Below the pieces are notes generated by a model. That model was not told the DNA's origin, did not search any database, and saw only the letters and a program-made list of their open reading frames with translations. This document shows, piece after piece, positions 16,392 through 26,167 of a stretch of 64,000 bases of DNA (positions within the stretch are counted from its first letter, which is position 1; every line of letters starts with the position of its first letter). This DNA comes from Streptomyces diacarni (GTDB lineage Bacteria; Actinomycetota; Actinomycetes; Streptomycetales; Streptomycetaceae). The stretch lies in the NCBI RefSeq assembly GCF_003323715.1, contig NZ_QOIN01000055.1, positions 1-64,000 on the forward strand. The letters run 5' to 3'. The position numbers and the translations under genes are program-made.

Positions 16392-17771
16392 TCACTCCTT
16401 CTCGTCGTAGCCGCTGGTGCCCTCGTCCAGCAGCGGCTCCTGCGTCTTGAGATGCGGCGGGGCCAGTGCCTTGAGGACGTGGTAGCCGGTGAGGACGACG
16501 ATCGTGCCCAGCGCGATGCCGCTCAACTCGAAGGTGTCGGTGAACTTCAGGGAGACGCCGCCGACCCCGATGATGATGCCCGCGGCCACCGGCACCAGGT
16601 TGAGCGGGTTGCGCATGTCCACGCGGTTGTTGATCCAGATCTGCGCGCCGAGCAGACCGATCATGCCGTACAGGATGACGGTGATGCCGCCGAGCACCCC
16701 GCCGGGAATGGCCGCGACGATCGCACCGAACTTCGGGCAGAGCCCGAAGAGCAGAGCGAAGCACGCCGCCGCCCAGTACGCGGCCGTCGAGTAGACGCGC
16801 GTGGCGGCCATGACCCCGATGTTCTCCGAATACGTCGTGGTGGCCGGGCCGCCGAACGCCGTCGAGAGCACGCTGCCCACGCCGTCCGCGGAGATCGCGG
16901 TACCGAGCTGGTCGTCGAGCGGGTCCCCCGTCATCTCGCCGACGGCCTTCACATGGCCCGCGTTCTCGGCCACCAGCGCGATCACCACCGGCAGCGCCAC
17001 CAGGATCGCCGACCACGAGAAGTCGGGGCCGTGCACCGACGGCAGCCCGAACCAGTCGGCCTGCCCCACCCCGGACAGATCCAGCCGCCAGTGGTCCACG
17101 GTCTTCCCGCTCGCGTCCTGCGAGTGGATCCGGCCGAAGACCGTATCGAAGCCCCACGACAGCAGATACCCGACGACCAGCCCCAGAAAGATCGCGATGC
17201 GCGACCAGAAACCCCGCAGGCAGACCACGGCGAGACCGGTCAGCAGCATCGTCAGCGCAGCCGTCCACTGATCCTGCGGCCAGTACGTGCTCGCCGTGAC
17301 CGGCGCGAGATTGAAGCCGATCAGCATGACGACCGCGCCGGTCACCACGGGCGGCATCGCCGCGTGGATGATCCGCGCTCCGAACTTCCGCACCGCCATG
17401 CCGACGAGGAAGAGCACGGCACCGACCACCAGGATCGCGCCGGTCACCGTCGCGCTGCTGCCGCCCTGGCCGCGGATGACGGCGGCCACGCCCACGAACG
17501 AGAGGCTGCACCCCAGATAGCTCGGTACCCTGCCGCGGGTCGCGAGCAGGAAGAGCATCGTCGCGAACCCGGACATCATGATGGCCAGGTTGGGATCGAG
17601 GCCCATCAGGACGGGCGCCACGAAGCTGGCGCCGAACATCGCCACCACGTGCTGGGCGCCCAGACCCGCGGTCCGCGGCCACGACAGCCGCTCGTCGGGC
17701 TTCACGACGGCACCGGGTGCGGGGACACGCCCGTCCCCGTGCACCTTCCACCGCACGCCGAGCCCACCCAT
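16392..17771 (-). CDS. NCS2-family uracil/xanthine permease
   Basis: This 459-residue integral membrane protein has about 14 hydrophobic segments. It shows NCS2 motifs: the early GLGAQHVVAMFGASFVAPVL, the substrate-site glutamate region VIALVAENAGHVKAVGEMTG, and the FGGPATTTYSENIG signature of UraA/PbuX proteins. It imports uracil or a purine base with protons or Na+. The start MGGLGVRWKVHGDG at 17771 was chosen over a longer frame. Its upstream region (17870-18215) is a dense repeat array, so any promoter must lie in the roughly 100 bases between the array and the start or within the repeats. Confidence 0.9.
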   Translation of the reverse strand: MGGLGVRWKVHGDGRVPAPGAVVKPDERLSWPRTAGLGAQHVVAMFGASFVAPVLMGLDPNLAIMMSGFATMLFLLATRGRVPSYLGCSLSFVGVAAVIRGQGGSSATVTGAILVVGAVLFLVGMAVRKFGARIIHAAMPPVVTGAVVMLIGFNLAPVTASTYWPQDQWTAALTMLLTGLAVVCLRGFWSRIAIFLGLVVGYLLSWGFDTVFGRIHSQDASGKTVDHWRLDLSGVGQADWFGLPSVHGPDFSWSAILVALPVVIALVAENAGHVKAVGEMTGDPLDDQLGTAISADGVGSVLSTAFGGPATTTYSENIGVMAATRVYSTAAYWAAACFALLFGLCPKFGAIVAAIPGGVLGGITVILYGMIGLLGAQIWINNRVDMRNPLNLVPVAAGIIIGVGGVSLKFTDTFELSGIALGTIVVLTGYHVLKALAPPHLKTQEPLLDEGTSGYDEKE

Positions 17772-17873
17772 GTTCGCTCCCGCTCTGTACCTGGCCGATT
17801 CTGATCGCCCCACATCCTAGTTCGACCACCACTGCCCCCTCCCCGCCCCGGGCAGTGCGGCGGAACAGCCCCC

Positions 17874-18212
17874 TTTGTCCCGCCGCGAAGGTGGCGTACC
17901 CCGCCGGGGCCCAGCAGGGGGCGGGCCGAGCCCCTCTGTCCGCCGCGACGGCGGCGTACCCCCGCCGGGGTGTTCGGCGGTGCCGCACGGCCGTCCGCCG
18001 GGGGCTCGCGGGGGCGGGGTGAGCCGCCTTTGTCCCGCGGCAGCGGTGGCGTACCTGCCGGGGGCTCAGCGGGGGCGGGGTGATCCCCTTTTGTCCGCCG
18101 CGACGGCGGCGTACCCCCGCCGGGGTGTTCGGCGGTGCCGCACGGCCGTCCGCCGGGGGTCCAGCAGGGGTGTGTGGCGAGGCCCCTTCTGTCCGCCGCG
18201 ACGGTGGCGTAC
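17874..18212. repeat. Five-copy hairpin-forming GC repeat with about 155-bp higher-order period
   Basis: Five copies of a 23-24 base element lie at 17876-17899, 17937-17959, 18031-18054, 18092-18114 and 18190-18212. The element contains CCGCCGCGACGGCGGCGTAC or a variant. Start spacings are 61, 94, 61 and 98, so pairs repeat with a period near 155. Copies 2 and 4 and the sequence after them are identical over 68 bases (17937-18004 and 18092-18159). The core CCGCCG-CGA-CGGCGG is a perfect six-base hairpin, and each copy is followed by a CCGCCGGGG segment. No frame through the array looks like a real protein. It lies between two minus-strand genes. Confidence 0.8.
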
Positions 18213-18320
18213 CGCCACCGGGGTGCTCGGCGGTGCAGGCGTGACCGTTCGTCGGGGGCGCCCCCAGGGGCGGAGGGATGTGAGAGGCCGGGGAAGTCGG
18301 CGGAGGCACAGTGCCGAACG

Positions 18321-19634
18321 TCAGGTGCGCACAACGGTGGCCATGGCCACCAGCCCCAGCAGCAGGGCGGTGACGACGCCGAAAGAGACCGACAGCGTGG
18401 TCGTCTGGGCGATCCAGCCGACGATGCCGGGCGCGGCCAGGCCGGAGGCGTAGGCCAGGGTGGCGACCCCGGCGATGGCCTGTCCTGGCGCGGCGGCGCT
18501 GGTGCGGCCCGCCGCGGCGAAGCAGAGCGGGACCACCACGGCGATGCCGACGCCGATGAGGGCGAACCCGGCGACGGCCAGGGCAGGTGTGCGGGCGGCG
18601 ACGACGAGCGCCGCGCCCAGCGCGGCGAGTACTCCGCCGGTCCGCACCGTCGCCACGGGGCCGAACCGCCGCACGACCGCGTCGCCGGACAGTCGGGCGA
18701 GGGCCATGGTGCAGGCGAACGCCGTGTACGCGGAGGCGGCGAGGCCGGGTTCGGCCCCGGTGACGTCGGCCAGGTAGATGCCGGACCAGTCCATCGAGGC
18801 GCCCTCGGCGAAGACCGCGCAGAAGCCCAACAGCCCGACGGCCAGCGCACCGCGCGAGGGAAGCGCGAACCGGGGCGGCGCTTCGGTGCCGCCCTCCTCG
18901 TCGGCGGGGCCAGCAGGCGCGGCAGCGGCCTCGGTCCCGGGTGTCCAGCGCGCGGCGACCACCGCGACCGCGCCCAGCAGCGGCGCCGCCCAAGCCAGAT
19001 GGACCCGTCCGTCGAGGCCCGCGTGGGCCGCCAGTACGCCGCCGGCGCCGCCGACCAGGGTGCCCACGCTCCACAGGCCGTGCAGCCCCGACATCACCGA
19101 ACGTCCGTACGCCTCCTCGACGCGTACGCCCTGGGCGTTCATGGCCACGTCCATCAGCCCGAGCCCGCACCCGTAGAGGAACAACGTCAGGCACAGCCAG
19201 CCCAGCGCCGGTGCCAGCGGCGGCAGCACGAGGCCCGCGCAGCAGACCAGCGACACCCAGGCGAGGGCACGCCGCGGGCCGTACCTGTGGGCGAGGCGGG
19301 CGGAGAGCGGCATGGCGGCGGAGGCGCCCGCCGTCATGAACACCAGTGCCAGTCCCAGCCAGCCGGGGCTGAGGTCGAGGTGTTCGCGCAGCCAGGGGAT
19401 GCGGGTGGCGAAGGTGCCGCTGGCGGTGCCGTGCACGGCGAAGACGACCGAGACGGCCACCCTCGTGCGCCGTACCTCCGGGCCGGGGCGTGACCTGCCA
19501 AAAGCGCCCTCCGCGGTGGTGTCCGGGTCCGGGCCGTGCGGCCGGTCGGTGCCTACGGGCGCCGTCGTGCGCCGGTCGCCGGGCGTGGTGTCCGTCCTCG
19601 ACTCCGGCTCCGGCCGGCTGTCGCCCGTCTGCAT
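18321..19634 (-). CDS. MFS transporter
   Basis: This 437-residue protein has a roughly 55-residue hydrophilic N-terminal tail and then 12 predicted membrane helices. Helix 1 begins RVAVSVVFAVHGTASGTFATR. The conserved MFS loop 2-3 motif appears as ARLAHRYGPRRALAW. Helix 4 contains GLGLMDVAMNAQGVRVEEAYGRSVMSG, a pattern of the FucP/YbjJ-like MFS subgroup. The substrate is unknown; sugar or drug export are possible. The start at 19634 follows a tandem 18-base repeat array. Its 3' side abuts the hairpin repeats at 17.9-18.2 kb. Confidence 0.83.
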   Translation of the reverse strand: MQTGDSRPEPESRTDTTPGDRRTTAPVGTDRPHGPDPDTTAEGAFGRSRPGPEVRRTRVAVSVVFAVHGTASGTFATRIPWLREHLDLSPGWLGLALVFMTAGASAAMPLSARLAHRYGPRRALAWVSLVCCAGLVLPPLAPALGWLCLTLFLYGCGLGLMDVAMNAQGVRVEEAYGRSVMSGLHGLWSVGTLVGGAGGVLAAHAGLDGRVHLAWAAPLLGAVAVVAARWTPGTEAAAAPAGPADEEGGTEAPPRFALPSRGALAVGLLGFCAVFAEGASMDWSGIYLADVTGAEPGLAASAYTAFACTMALARLSGDAVVRRFGPVATVRTGGVLAALGAALVVAARTPALAVAGFALIGVGIAVVVPLCFAAAGRTSAAAPGQAIAGVATLAYASGLAAPGIVGWIAQTTTLSVSFGVVTALLLGLVAMATVVRT

Positions 19635-19669
19635 CCTGTCCCTGTCTTCCCTTGCCCGCCACCCGAACC

Positions 19670-19790
19670 CCGTGAGGCACGGCTACCCCGTGAGGCACAG
19701 CTACTCGGTGAAGCCACCGTTACGCCGTGAGGCACCGCTACGCCGTGAGGCACCGCTACGCCGTGAGGCACCGCTACCCCTGAGGCGCCG
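19670..19790. repeat. 18-bp tandem repeat upstream of the MFS gene
   Basis: About seven units of an 18-base repeat, consensus CGTGAGGCACCGCTACGC, lie head to tail. Three adjacent units (from about 19725) are near identical. Earlier units vary at two to four positions, and one has a single extra base. The array begins about 35 bases upstream of the MFS start on the minus strand and ends about 230 bases before the FMN riboswitch. Because the unit is a multiple of three, it gives a spurious repetitive reading frame. Confidence 0.8.
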
Positions 19791-20018
19791 CGCGGCCGGG
19801 GCCGCCACCGGCGCCGGCCGAGGGCGACCCCCGCTGGTGTCCCGCGCTGATCGTGCCCGGCCCGCGGTCGGTTCGAACACCAGCGCAGGGAGTGGTTACG
19901 GACGCGCTGTTTTCGGCCACTGTGAGTCAGTACACAGCGCCCGCCCGCATGGGCCCCGCTTCCGCGTGGCAGACTTGGGGATATCTCCCGGCCGAAGGCT
20001 GGGGGAGTACCAGTGACG

Positions 20019-20149
20019 TCAGCGCACTCCGGGGTCGGTGAAAGTCCGAACCGGCGGTTACAGTCCGCGACCCGACCGCAGCCAGCGGCCGGTTGACCAG
20101 GTGAGATTCCTGGACCGACGGTGAAAGTCCGGATGGGAGGCAGTGCGCG
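20019..20149 (+). promoter_or_regulatory. FMN riboswitch (RFN element)
   Basis: The conserved RFN parts appear in order: the closing P1 strand AGCGCACTCCGGGG; GGTGAAAGTCCGAACCGGCGG with the following AGTCCGCGAC; GACCAGGTGAGATTCCTGGACCGACGGTGAAAGTCCGGATG; and GGGAGGCAGTGCG, which pairs back to P1. Segments are split here only for reading. It senses flavin mononucleotide and should reduce expression of the rib operon when FMN is high. The P1 stem ends about 170 bases before ribD; the expression platform lies in that leader. Confidence 0.96.
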
Positions 20150-20318
20150 GCGGGCCGAAGCCGGTACGCCGTCCTCGTCGGCGGCCCCGCCCGGGCAGCA
20201 GCCTCAAAGCGGGTCCTCCGCTCCGGCCGGTGTCGCACCGGATGCGTGTCCGTCCTCGTCCGCTCGAGGTCTCTCGAGTAAGCCCCGGAGTCCGTGCCCG
20301 ATGAGGCAGGAGGACCCG

Positions 20319-21539
20319 GTGGCCCCCCACCCCCAGGCGCCGTCCGCGCCGCAGGCCGAGCGCGAGGCCATGCGCCGCGCCCTCACCCTCGCCGCGCGGG
20401 GGCTCGGCTCCACCAGTCCGAATCCGGTGGTCGGCTGCGTCGTCCTCGACCGTGCGCGCCGGACCGTGGGGGAGGGCTGGCATCAGCGCGCCGGCGGGCC
20501 GCACGCCGAGGTCCACGCCCTCGCCGAAGCCGGCGACGACGCGCGCGGCGGCACCGCGGTCGTCACCCTCGAACCCTGTGACCACACCGGACGCACCGGA
20601 CCGTGCTCGCGGGCGCTCGTCGACGCGGGTGTCGCGCGCGTCGTCTACGCCGTCGCCGATCCCGGTCCAGGGGCCGCGGGCGGCGCCCGTACCCTCGCCG
20701 CAGCCGGTGTCGACGTCGAGGGCGGGCTGCTGGCCGACGAGGCGGCCGCGGGCAACGTGGCGTGGCTGACCTCGGTGCTGCGCGGCCGCCCCTACGTGAC
20801 CTGGAAGTACGCCGCCACGCTCGACGGGCGCACCGCCGCGGCCGACCGCTCCAGCCGCTGGATCACCTCCGCCGAGGCCCGCGCCGACGTGCACCGGCTG
20901 CGCGCCGAGTCCGACGCGGTGCTCGCCGGTTCCGGCACGGCACGCGCCGACGACCCGCATCTGGCCGTGCGCGGGATCCCCGGCGCCGTCCAGCCGCTCC
21001 GCGTCGTCGTCGACAGCGAGGCCGCCGCCGTCGGGGCCGGTGCGCGCGTCCTCGATTCGGTGGCGCCCACCCTCGTGGCCGTCGCCCGTGACGCGGACGC
21101 CGCGGCGCTCGAAGGTGCGCTGCGCGACGCCGAGGGCGAGGCCGCACTGCTGCGGCTGCCCCGGGCCTCCGAGGGGCCCGGGCTCGACCTGGGCGCCCTG
21201 CTGGCCGCCTTGCACGCACGCGGCGTGCGCTCGGTCCTGCTGGAGGGCGGTGCCACTCTCGCCGGCGCGTTCGTCGCCGCGGGGCTGGTCGACCGGGTGG
21301 TCGGCTATCTGGCGCCCGTGCTGCTGGGGGCCGGGCCGGCGGCGCTGGGCGAGGCCGGAATCAGCACGATCGCGCAGGCGTTGCGGCTGACCGTGAGCGA
21401 GACCGTGCGACTCGGACCCGACCTGCGGATCACCGCCGTGGGCGGCGCGGCACCCGGGACGGCACACGCCGCCGGCCATGTCGCCACTACCGCCACCGCC
21501 GGAGCGAAGAAGCCGTCCGAGCAACCTGAGGAGTCCTGA
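20319..21539 (+). CDS. ribD: Bifunctional diaminohydroxyphosphoribosylaminopyrimidine deaminase / 5-amino-6-(5-phosphoribosylamino)uracil reductase
   Basis: RibD performs the deamination and reduction steps of riboflavin synthesis. The N-terminal zinc deaminase domain shows PNPVVGCVVLDRA, the HAE motif in GPHAEVHALAEAG, and the zinc cysteines in PCDHTGRTGPC. The C-terminal reductase domain begins near RPYVTWKYAATLDGR and has VLLEGGATLAGAFV. The product has 406 residues from GTG 20319, chosen because AGGAGG lies five bases before it; ATG 20301 is the alternative. It is the first gene after the FMN riboswitch, and its stop directly abuts the ribE start. Confidence 0.95.
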   Translation: MAPHPQAPSAPQAEREAMRRALTLAARGLGSTSPNPVVGCVVLDRARRTVGEGWHQRAGGPHAEVHALAEAGDDARGGTAVVTLEPCDHTGRTGPCSRALVDAGVARVVYAVADPGPGAAGGARTLAAAGVDVEGGLLADEAAAGNVAWLTSVLRGRPYVTWKYAATLDGRTAAADRSSRWITSAEARADVHRLRAESDAVLAGSGTARADDPHLAVRGIPGAVQPLRVVVDSEAAAVGAGARVLDSVAPTLVAVARDADAAALEGALRDAEGEAALLRLPRASEGPGLDLGALLAALHARGVRSVLLEGGATLAGAFVAAGLVDRVVGYLAPVLLGAGPAALGEAGISTIAQALRLTVSETVRLGPDLRITAVGGAAPGTAHAAGHVATTATAGAKKPSEQPEES

Positions 21540-22196
21540 GTGTTCACCGGAATCGTGGAAGAGCTGGGCGAGGTCGTCGCCGTCGAGGACCGGGGCGAGG
21601 CGGCACGGCTGCGGCTGCGCGGGCCGCGCGTCACGGCGGACGTGGGCCACGGGGACTCGATCGCCGTCAACGGCGTGTGCCTGACCGTCGTCGAGACGAG
21701 TGACGGCGTCTTCACCGCCGATGTCATGGCGGAGACCCTGCACCGCTCCGGTCTCGGCGCGCTGAGGGCAGGCTCGCCCGTCAACCTGGAGCGCCCCATG
21801 GCGCTGGGCGGGCGGCTCGACGGCCATCTCGTGCAGGGGCACGTCGACGGCAGTGGCACCATCACGGCCCGCAGCGACGCGGACAGCGGCACCGAGATCA
21901 CCGTCGGCCTGCCCGACGGGCTCGGCCGGTACCTGGTGGAGAAGGGCTCGATCACGGTGGACGGCATCAGCCTGACCGTGGTGGAGGCGGGGGAGGCCCA
22001 CTTCACCGTCTCCCTCATCCCCACCACGCTCGCCCTGACCACGCTGGGCACCAAGCAGCCGGGCGACCCGGTGAACCTGGAGGTCGACGTCCTGGCCAAG
22101 TACGTGGAGCGGCTGATGGGCGCCGCACCCACCGGCCGGGAGACTCCGAGTGGCAGCCGGACCCCGCACCAGGGGGAGAGGGAAGAGGCGCGGTGA
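21540..22196 (+). CDS. ribE: Riboflavin synthase alpha chain
   Basis: Riboflavin synthase dismutates two molecules of 6,7-dimethyl-8-ribityllumazine to riboflavin. The 218-residue protein has the two tandem lumazine-binding repeats: one starting MFTGIVEELGEVVAVED and the second near GHLVQGHVDGSGTI. Each carries the conserved SITVDGISLTVVEA or SIAVNGVCLTVVET segment. It starts at GTG 21540 immediately after the ribD stop and overlaps the next gene by four bases (GTGA), so tight translational coupling is expected. A basic C-terminal tail of about 15 residues extends beyond the usual end. Confidence 0.96.
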   Translation: MFTGIVEELGEVVAVEDRGEAARLRLRGPRVTADVGHGDSIAVNGVCLTVVETSDGVFTADVMAETLHRSGLGALRAGSPVNLERPMALGGRLDGHLVQGHVDGSGTITARSDADSGTEITVGLPDGLGRYLVEKGSITVDGISLTVVEAGEAHFTVSLIPTTLALTTLGTKQPGDPVNLEVDVLAKYVERLMGAAPTGRETPSGSRTPHQGEREEAR

Positions 22197-22876
22197 ACGT
22201 CTTCGAGTGGCTCAACAGCGAGGCGTTCACCGTCTTCGGGCAGCGCGTCATCTGGTCCGACATGCTGGGCAACACCATCGGGCTGATAGCCCTCGCGCTC
22301 GGCTGGCGCCGCTCCCTCGCGACGTGGCCCGCCCAGTTCCTCTCCGGGCTGGTACTCGTCGGCGCGTTCGCCTACGCGCACCTGGCCGGCGGTGTCGGCA
22401 AGCAACTCCTGGTGATCGTGGTGGCCCTGTGGGGCTGGCGTCAGTGGCGGCGCGGCAACCAGCAGGCGCAGGACGGCTCCATCGCCGTACGGTTCGCCGG
22501 CCGGCGCGAGCGCGTGGTCCTCGCGCTGGGCACCGCGCTGGGCACGGTGGCAGTCGGCACCCTCTTCAGCCTCGTCCCTGCGCTCTCGTGGAGCCCCTGG
22601 GCCGACGCGTACATCTTCGTCGGCACGCTGGCCGCCATGGTCGCCCAGGCGCGTGGCCTGGTGGAGTTCTGGTTCGCCTGGCTGCTGGTCGACGTGGTCG
22701 GCGTGCCGCTGGCCTTCAGCAGCGGGCTGGCCTTCTCGGGACTCGTCTACGTCGTCTACCTCGGCCTGGTGCTGTGGGGCCTGCGTGACTGGTGGCAGCG
22801 GTCCCGCAGCGGTGCCCGCGCCCCGGCGGGAACCCGTAAGGAGCCCGCGCTGGGCCCGACCGGAGCCGCGCTGTGA
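22193..22876 (+). CDS. ribM: Riboflavin transporter RibM (PnuC family)
   Basis: This 227-residue membrane protein has about seven hydrophobic segments and belongs to the PnuC vitamin-transporter fold. It starts MNVFEWLNSEAFTVFGQRVI and has the conserved tryptophan-rich segment VALWGWRQWRRG, matching the WxxW substrate region of PnuC proteins. In Streptomyces and corynebacteria the PnuC-like protein encoded inside the rib operon is RibM, a facilitator of riboflavin uptake. The location between ribE and ribBA supports this over nicotinamide mononucleotide transport. The start overlaps the ribE stop by four bases. Confidence 0.88.
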   Translation: MNVFEWLNSEAFTVFGQRVIWSDMLGNTIGLIALALGWRRSLATWPAQFLSGLVLVGAFAYAHLAGGVGKQLLVIVVALWGWRQWRRGNQQAQDGSIAVRFAGRRERVVLALGTALGTVAVGTLFSLVPALSWSPWADAYIFVGTLAAMVAQARGLVEFWFAWLLVDVVGVPLAFSSGLAFSGLVYVVYLGLVLWGLRDWWQRSRSGARAPAGTRKEPALGPTGAAL

Positions 22877-22940
22877 GCGGCGCCGCGGACAGGCCGGCGC
22901 ACCGCGAGCCGGCGCCCTGCAAGGAAGAAGGAGCGCGCTG

Positions 22941-24371
<1,431 letters not shown>

Positions 24372-24430
24372 CGGCCGCGCGGTACCGGACGAGACCACCC
24401 ACAGCACACCAGACACCTGCGAGGAGCACC

Positions 24431-24916
24431 GTGAGCGGCAAGGGCGCACCCGAACTGACCGTCAAGAACTGCCAGGACCTGCGCGTGGCCGTGGTGGCCG
24501 CGCAGTGGCACCAGCAGGTGATGGACGGCCTCGTCGACGGCGCGCTGCGGGCGCTGGGCGAGCTGGGCATCGACGAGCCCACCCTGCTGCGCGTCCCCGG
24601 CAGCTTCGAGCTGCCCGTCGTCGCCAAGGTCCTCGCCGACCGGGGCTACGACGCGATCGTCGCGCTCGGTGTCGTCATCCGCGGCGGCACCCCGCACTTC
24701 GACTACGTCTGCCAGGGGGTCACCCAGGGCCTCACCGACGTGGCGGTGCGCACCGGGGTCCCCATCGGCTTCGGCGTACTGACCTGCGACGACGACGAGC
24801 AGGCCCTGGACCGTGCCGGGCTGCCGCACTCCGGTGAGGACAAGGGCCACGAGGCGGTCACCGCCGCCGTCGCGACGGCCACGACCCTCAGGACGGTGGC
24901 CGAACCCTGGCGCTGA
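24431..24916 (+). CDS. ribH: 6,7-dimethyl-8-ribityllumazine synthase
   Basis: RibH condenses the pyrimidine and butanone precursors; it normally assembles into pentamers or icosahedral shells. The 161-residue protein from GTG 24431 contains RVAVVAAQWHQQVMDGLVDG, the substrate loop RVPGSFELPVVAKVLADRGYDA, VALGVVIRGGTPHFDYVC with the catalytic His, and GVLTCDDDEQALDRAG. The lengths of these segments are normal. It completes the ribD-ribE-ribM-ribBA-ribH operon and is followed after 34 bases by hisE. Confidence 0.96.
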   Translation: MSGKGAPELTVKNCQDLRVAVVAAQWHQQVMDGLVDGALRALGELGIDEPTLLRVPGSFELPVVAKVLADRGYDAIVALGVVIRGGTPHFDYVCQGVTQGLTDVAVRTGVPIGFGVLTCDDDEQALDRAGLPHSGEDKGHEAVTAAVATATTLRTVAEPWR

Positions 24917-24950
24917 GCGGCCGCCGGGACCGCGTAGGGTGGCAGACACC

Positions 24951-25223
24951 ATGGCGAACAAGACATTCGAGCAGCTCTTCACCGAGCTGCAGCACAAGGC
25001 CGCCCACGGCGACCCCGCGACCTCCCGCACCGCCGAGCTCGCCACCTCGGGCGTGCACGCCATCGGCAAGAAGGTCGTCGAGGAGGCCGCCGAGGTCTGG
25101 ATGGCCGCCGAGTACGAGGGCGACGCGCGCACGGCGGAGGAGATCTCGCAGCTCCTCTACCACCTCCAGGTGCTCATGGCCGCCAAGGGCATCGCCCTCG
25201 AGGACGTATACGCTCACCTGTGA
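24951..25223 (+). CDS. hisE: Phosphoribosyl-ATP pyrophosphatase
   Basis: HisE removes pyrophosphate from phosphoribosyl-ATP, the second step of histidine synthesis. The 90-residue all-helical protein starts MANKTFEQLFTELQHKA. It has the MazG-like acidic motif KKVVEEAAEVWMAAEYEGD and later EEISQLLYHLQVLMAAKG, as expected for the metal-binding four-helix fold. The gap from ribH is only 34 bases, so riboswitch-controlled transcription may read into the his genes. The stop at 25221-25223 is 52 bases before hisG. Confidence 0.95.
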   Translation: MANKTFEQLFTELQHKAAHGDPATSRTAELATSGVHAIGKKVVEEAAEVWMAAEYEGDARTAEEISQLLYHLQVLMAAKGIALEDVYAHL

Positions 25224-25275
25224 GCACTGAACGTCCCCGCTCACCAGCCCACCACTCACCGAAGGAAGCCGCCCC

Positions 25276-26127
25276 ATGCTGCGCATCGCCGTCCCCAACA
25301 AGGGTTCCCTCTCCGGCCCTGCGGGGGAGATGCTGCATGAGGCCGGCTACCAGCAGCGCAAGGCCTCCAAGGAACTCGTCCTGGTGGACCCGGAGAACGA
25401 GGTCGAGTTCTTCTACCTGCGCCCCCGCGACATCGCCATCTACGTCAGCTCGGGACGCCTCGACATCGGCATCACGGGGCGCGACCTGCTGCTGGACTCG
25501 GGCGCGCGGGCCGAGGAGCTGCTTCCGCTCGGCTTCGCCCGCTCGACCTTCCGCTACGCGGCCAAGCCCGGCACGATCACCTCGCCCGACGACCTGCGGG
25601 GGCTGACGGTCGCCACCTCCTACGAGGGCATCGTCGCCCGGCACCTGGCTGACAAGGGCATCGACGCCTCGGTCGTCCACCTCGACGGCGCCGTGGAGAC
25701 GGCCATCGAGCTGGGTGTCGCCCAGGTGATCGCGGACGTGGTGGAGACGGGCACCTCGCTGCGCAACGCGGGCCTGGAGGTCGTCGGGGAGCCGATCCTG
25801 CAGTCCGAGGCCGTGGTGATCCGCAGGAGCGGGGGCGAGGAGCAGGAGAACCCCAAGGTGCAGCAGTTCCTGCGCCGCCTCCAGGGCGTCCTGGTGGCCC
25901 GCACCTACGTGATGATGGACTACGACATCCGCGCCGAGCACCTGGAGGAGGCCGTCGCGCTCACCCCGGGGCTCGAGTCGCCGACCATCTCGCCGCTGCA
26001 CGACCAGGGCTGGGTCGCCGTCCGCTCCATGGTCCGCACCAGCGACGCGCAGCGGATCATGGACGACCTCTACGACCTGGGCGCCCGCGCGATCCTCACC
26101 ACCGGCATCCACGCCTGCCGCCTGTGA
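25276..26127 (+). CDS. hisG: ATP phosphoribosyltransferase, long form
   Basis: HisG starts histidine synthesis by joining ATP and PRPP and is feedback-inhibited by histidine. The 283-residue protein starts MLRIAVPNKGSLSGPAGEML and contains RPRDIAIYVSSGRLDIGITGRDLL and the PRPP-binding stretch VIADVVETGTSLRNAGL. The extra roughly 75-residue C-terminal ACT-like regulatory domain (from about residue 208, ARTYVMMDYDIRAEHLEEAV) identifies the HisG-L type that works without HisZ. It pairs with hisE just upstream, an order known in Streptomyces. Confidence 0.96.
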   Translation: MLRIAVPNKGSLSGPAGEMLHEAGYQQRKASKELVLVDPENEVEFFYLRPRDIAIYVSSGRLDIGITGRDLLLDSGARAEELLPLGFARSTFRYAAKPGTITSPDDLRGLTVATSYEGIVARHLADKGIDASVVHLDGAVETAIELGVAQVIADVVETGTSLRNAGLEVVGEPILQSEAVVIRRSGGEEQENPKVQQFLRRLQGVLVARTYVMMDYDIRAEHLEEAVALTPGLESPTISPLHDQGWVAVRSMVRTSDAQRIMDDLYDLGARAILTTGIHACRL

Positions 26128-26167
26128 TATCCGCCCGCCCCCGACGACCCGGCACCGGAGCCATGCC

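Noticed and set aside
17874..18212. CRISPR array
   Set aside because: Spacing alternates between 61 and about 95, the intervening sequences are themselves repeated, and no cas gene is near.
16375..19698. 1107-residue minus-strand open frame across the permease and MFS genes
   Set aside because: It lies in another frame of two recognised membrane-protein genes and through the repeat array, and shows no domain.
19670..19790. CRISPR or coding repeat
   Set aside because: Units are contiguous 18-mers without spacers, and the predicted peptide is a by-product of the unit being a multiple of three.
20121..20318. N-terminal extension of ribD upstream of GTG 20319
   Set aside because: It would translate through the FMN riboswitch; the ribosome-binding site at 20308-20313 supports the shorter form.
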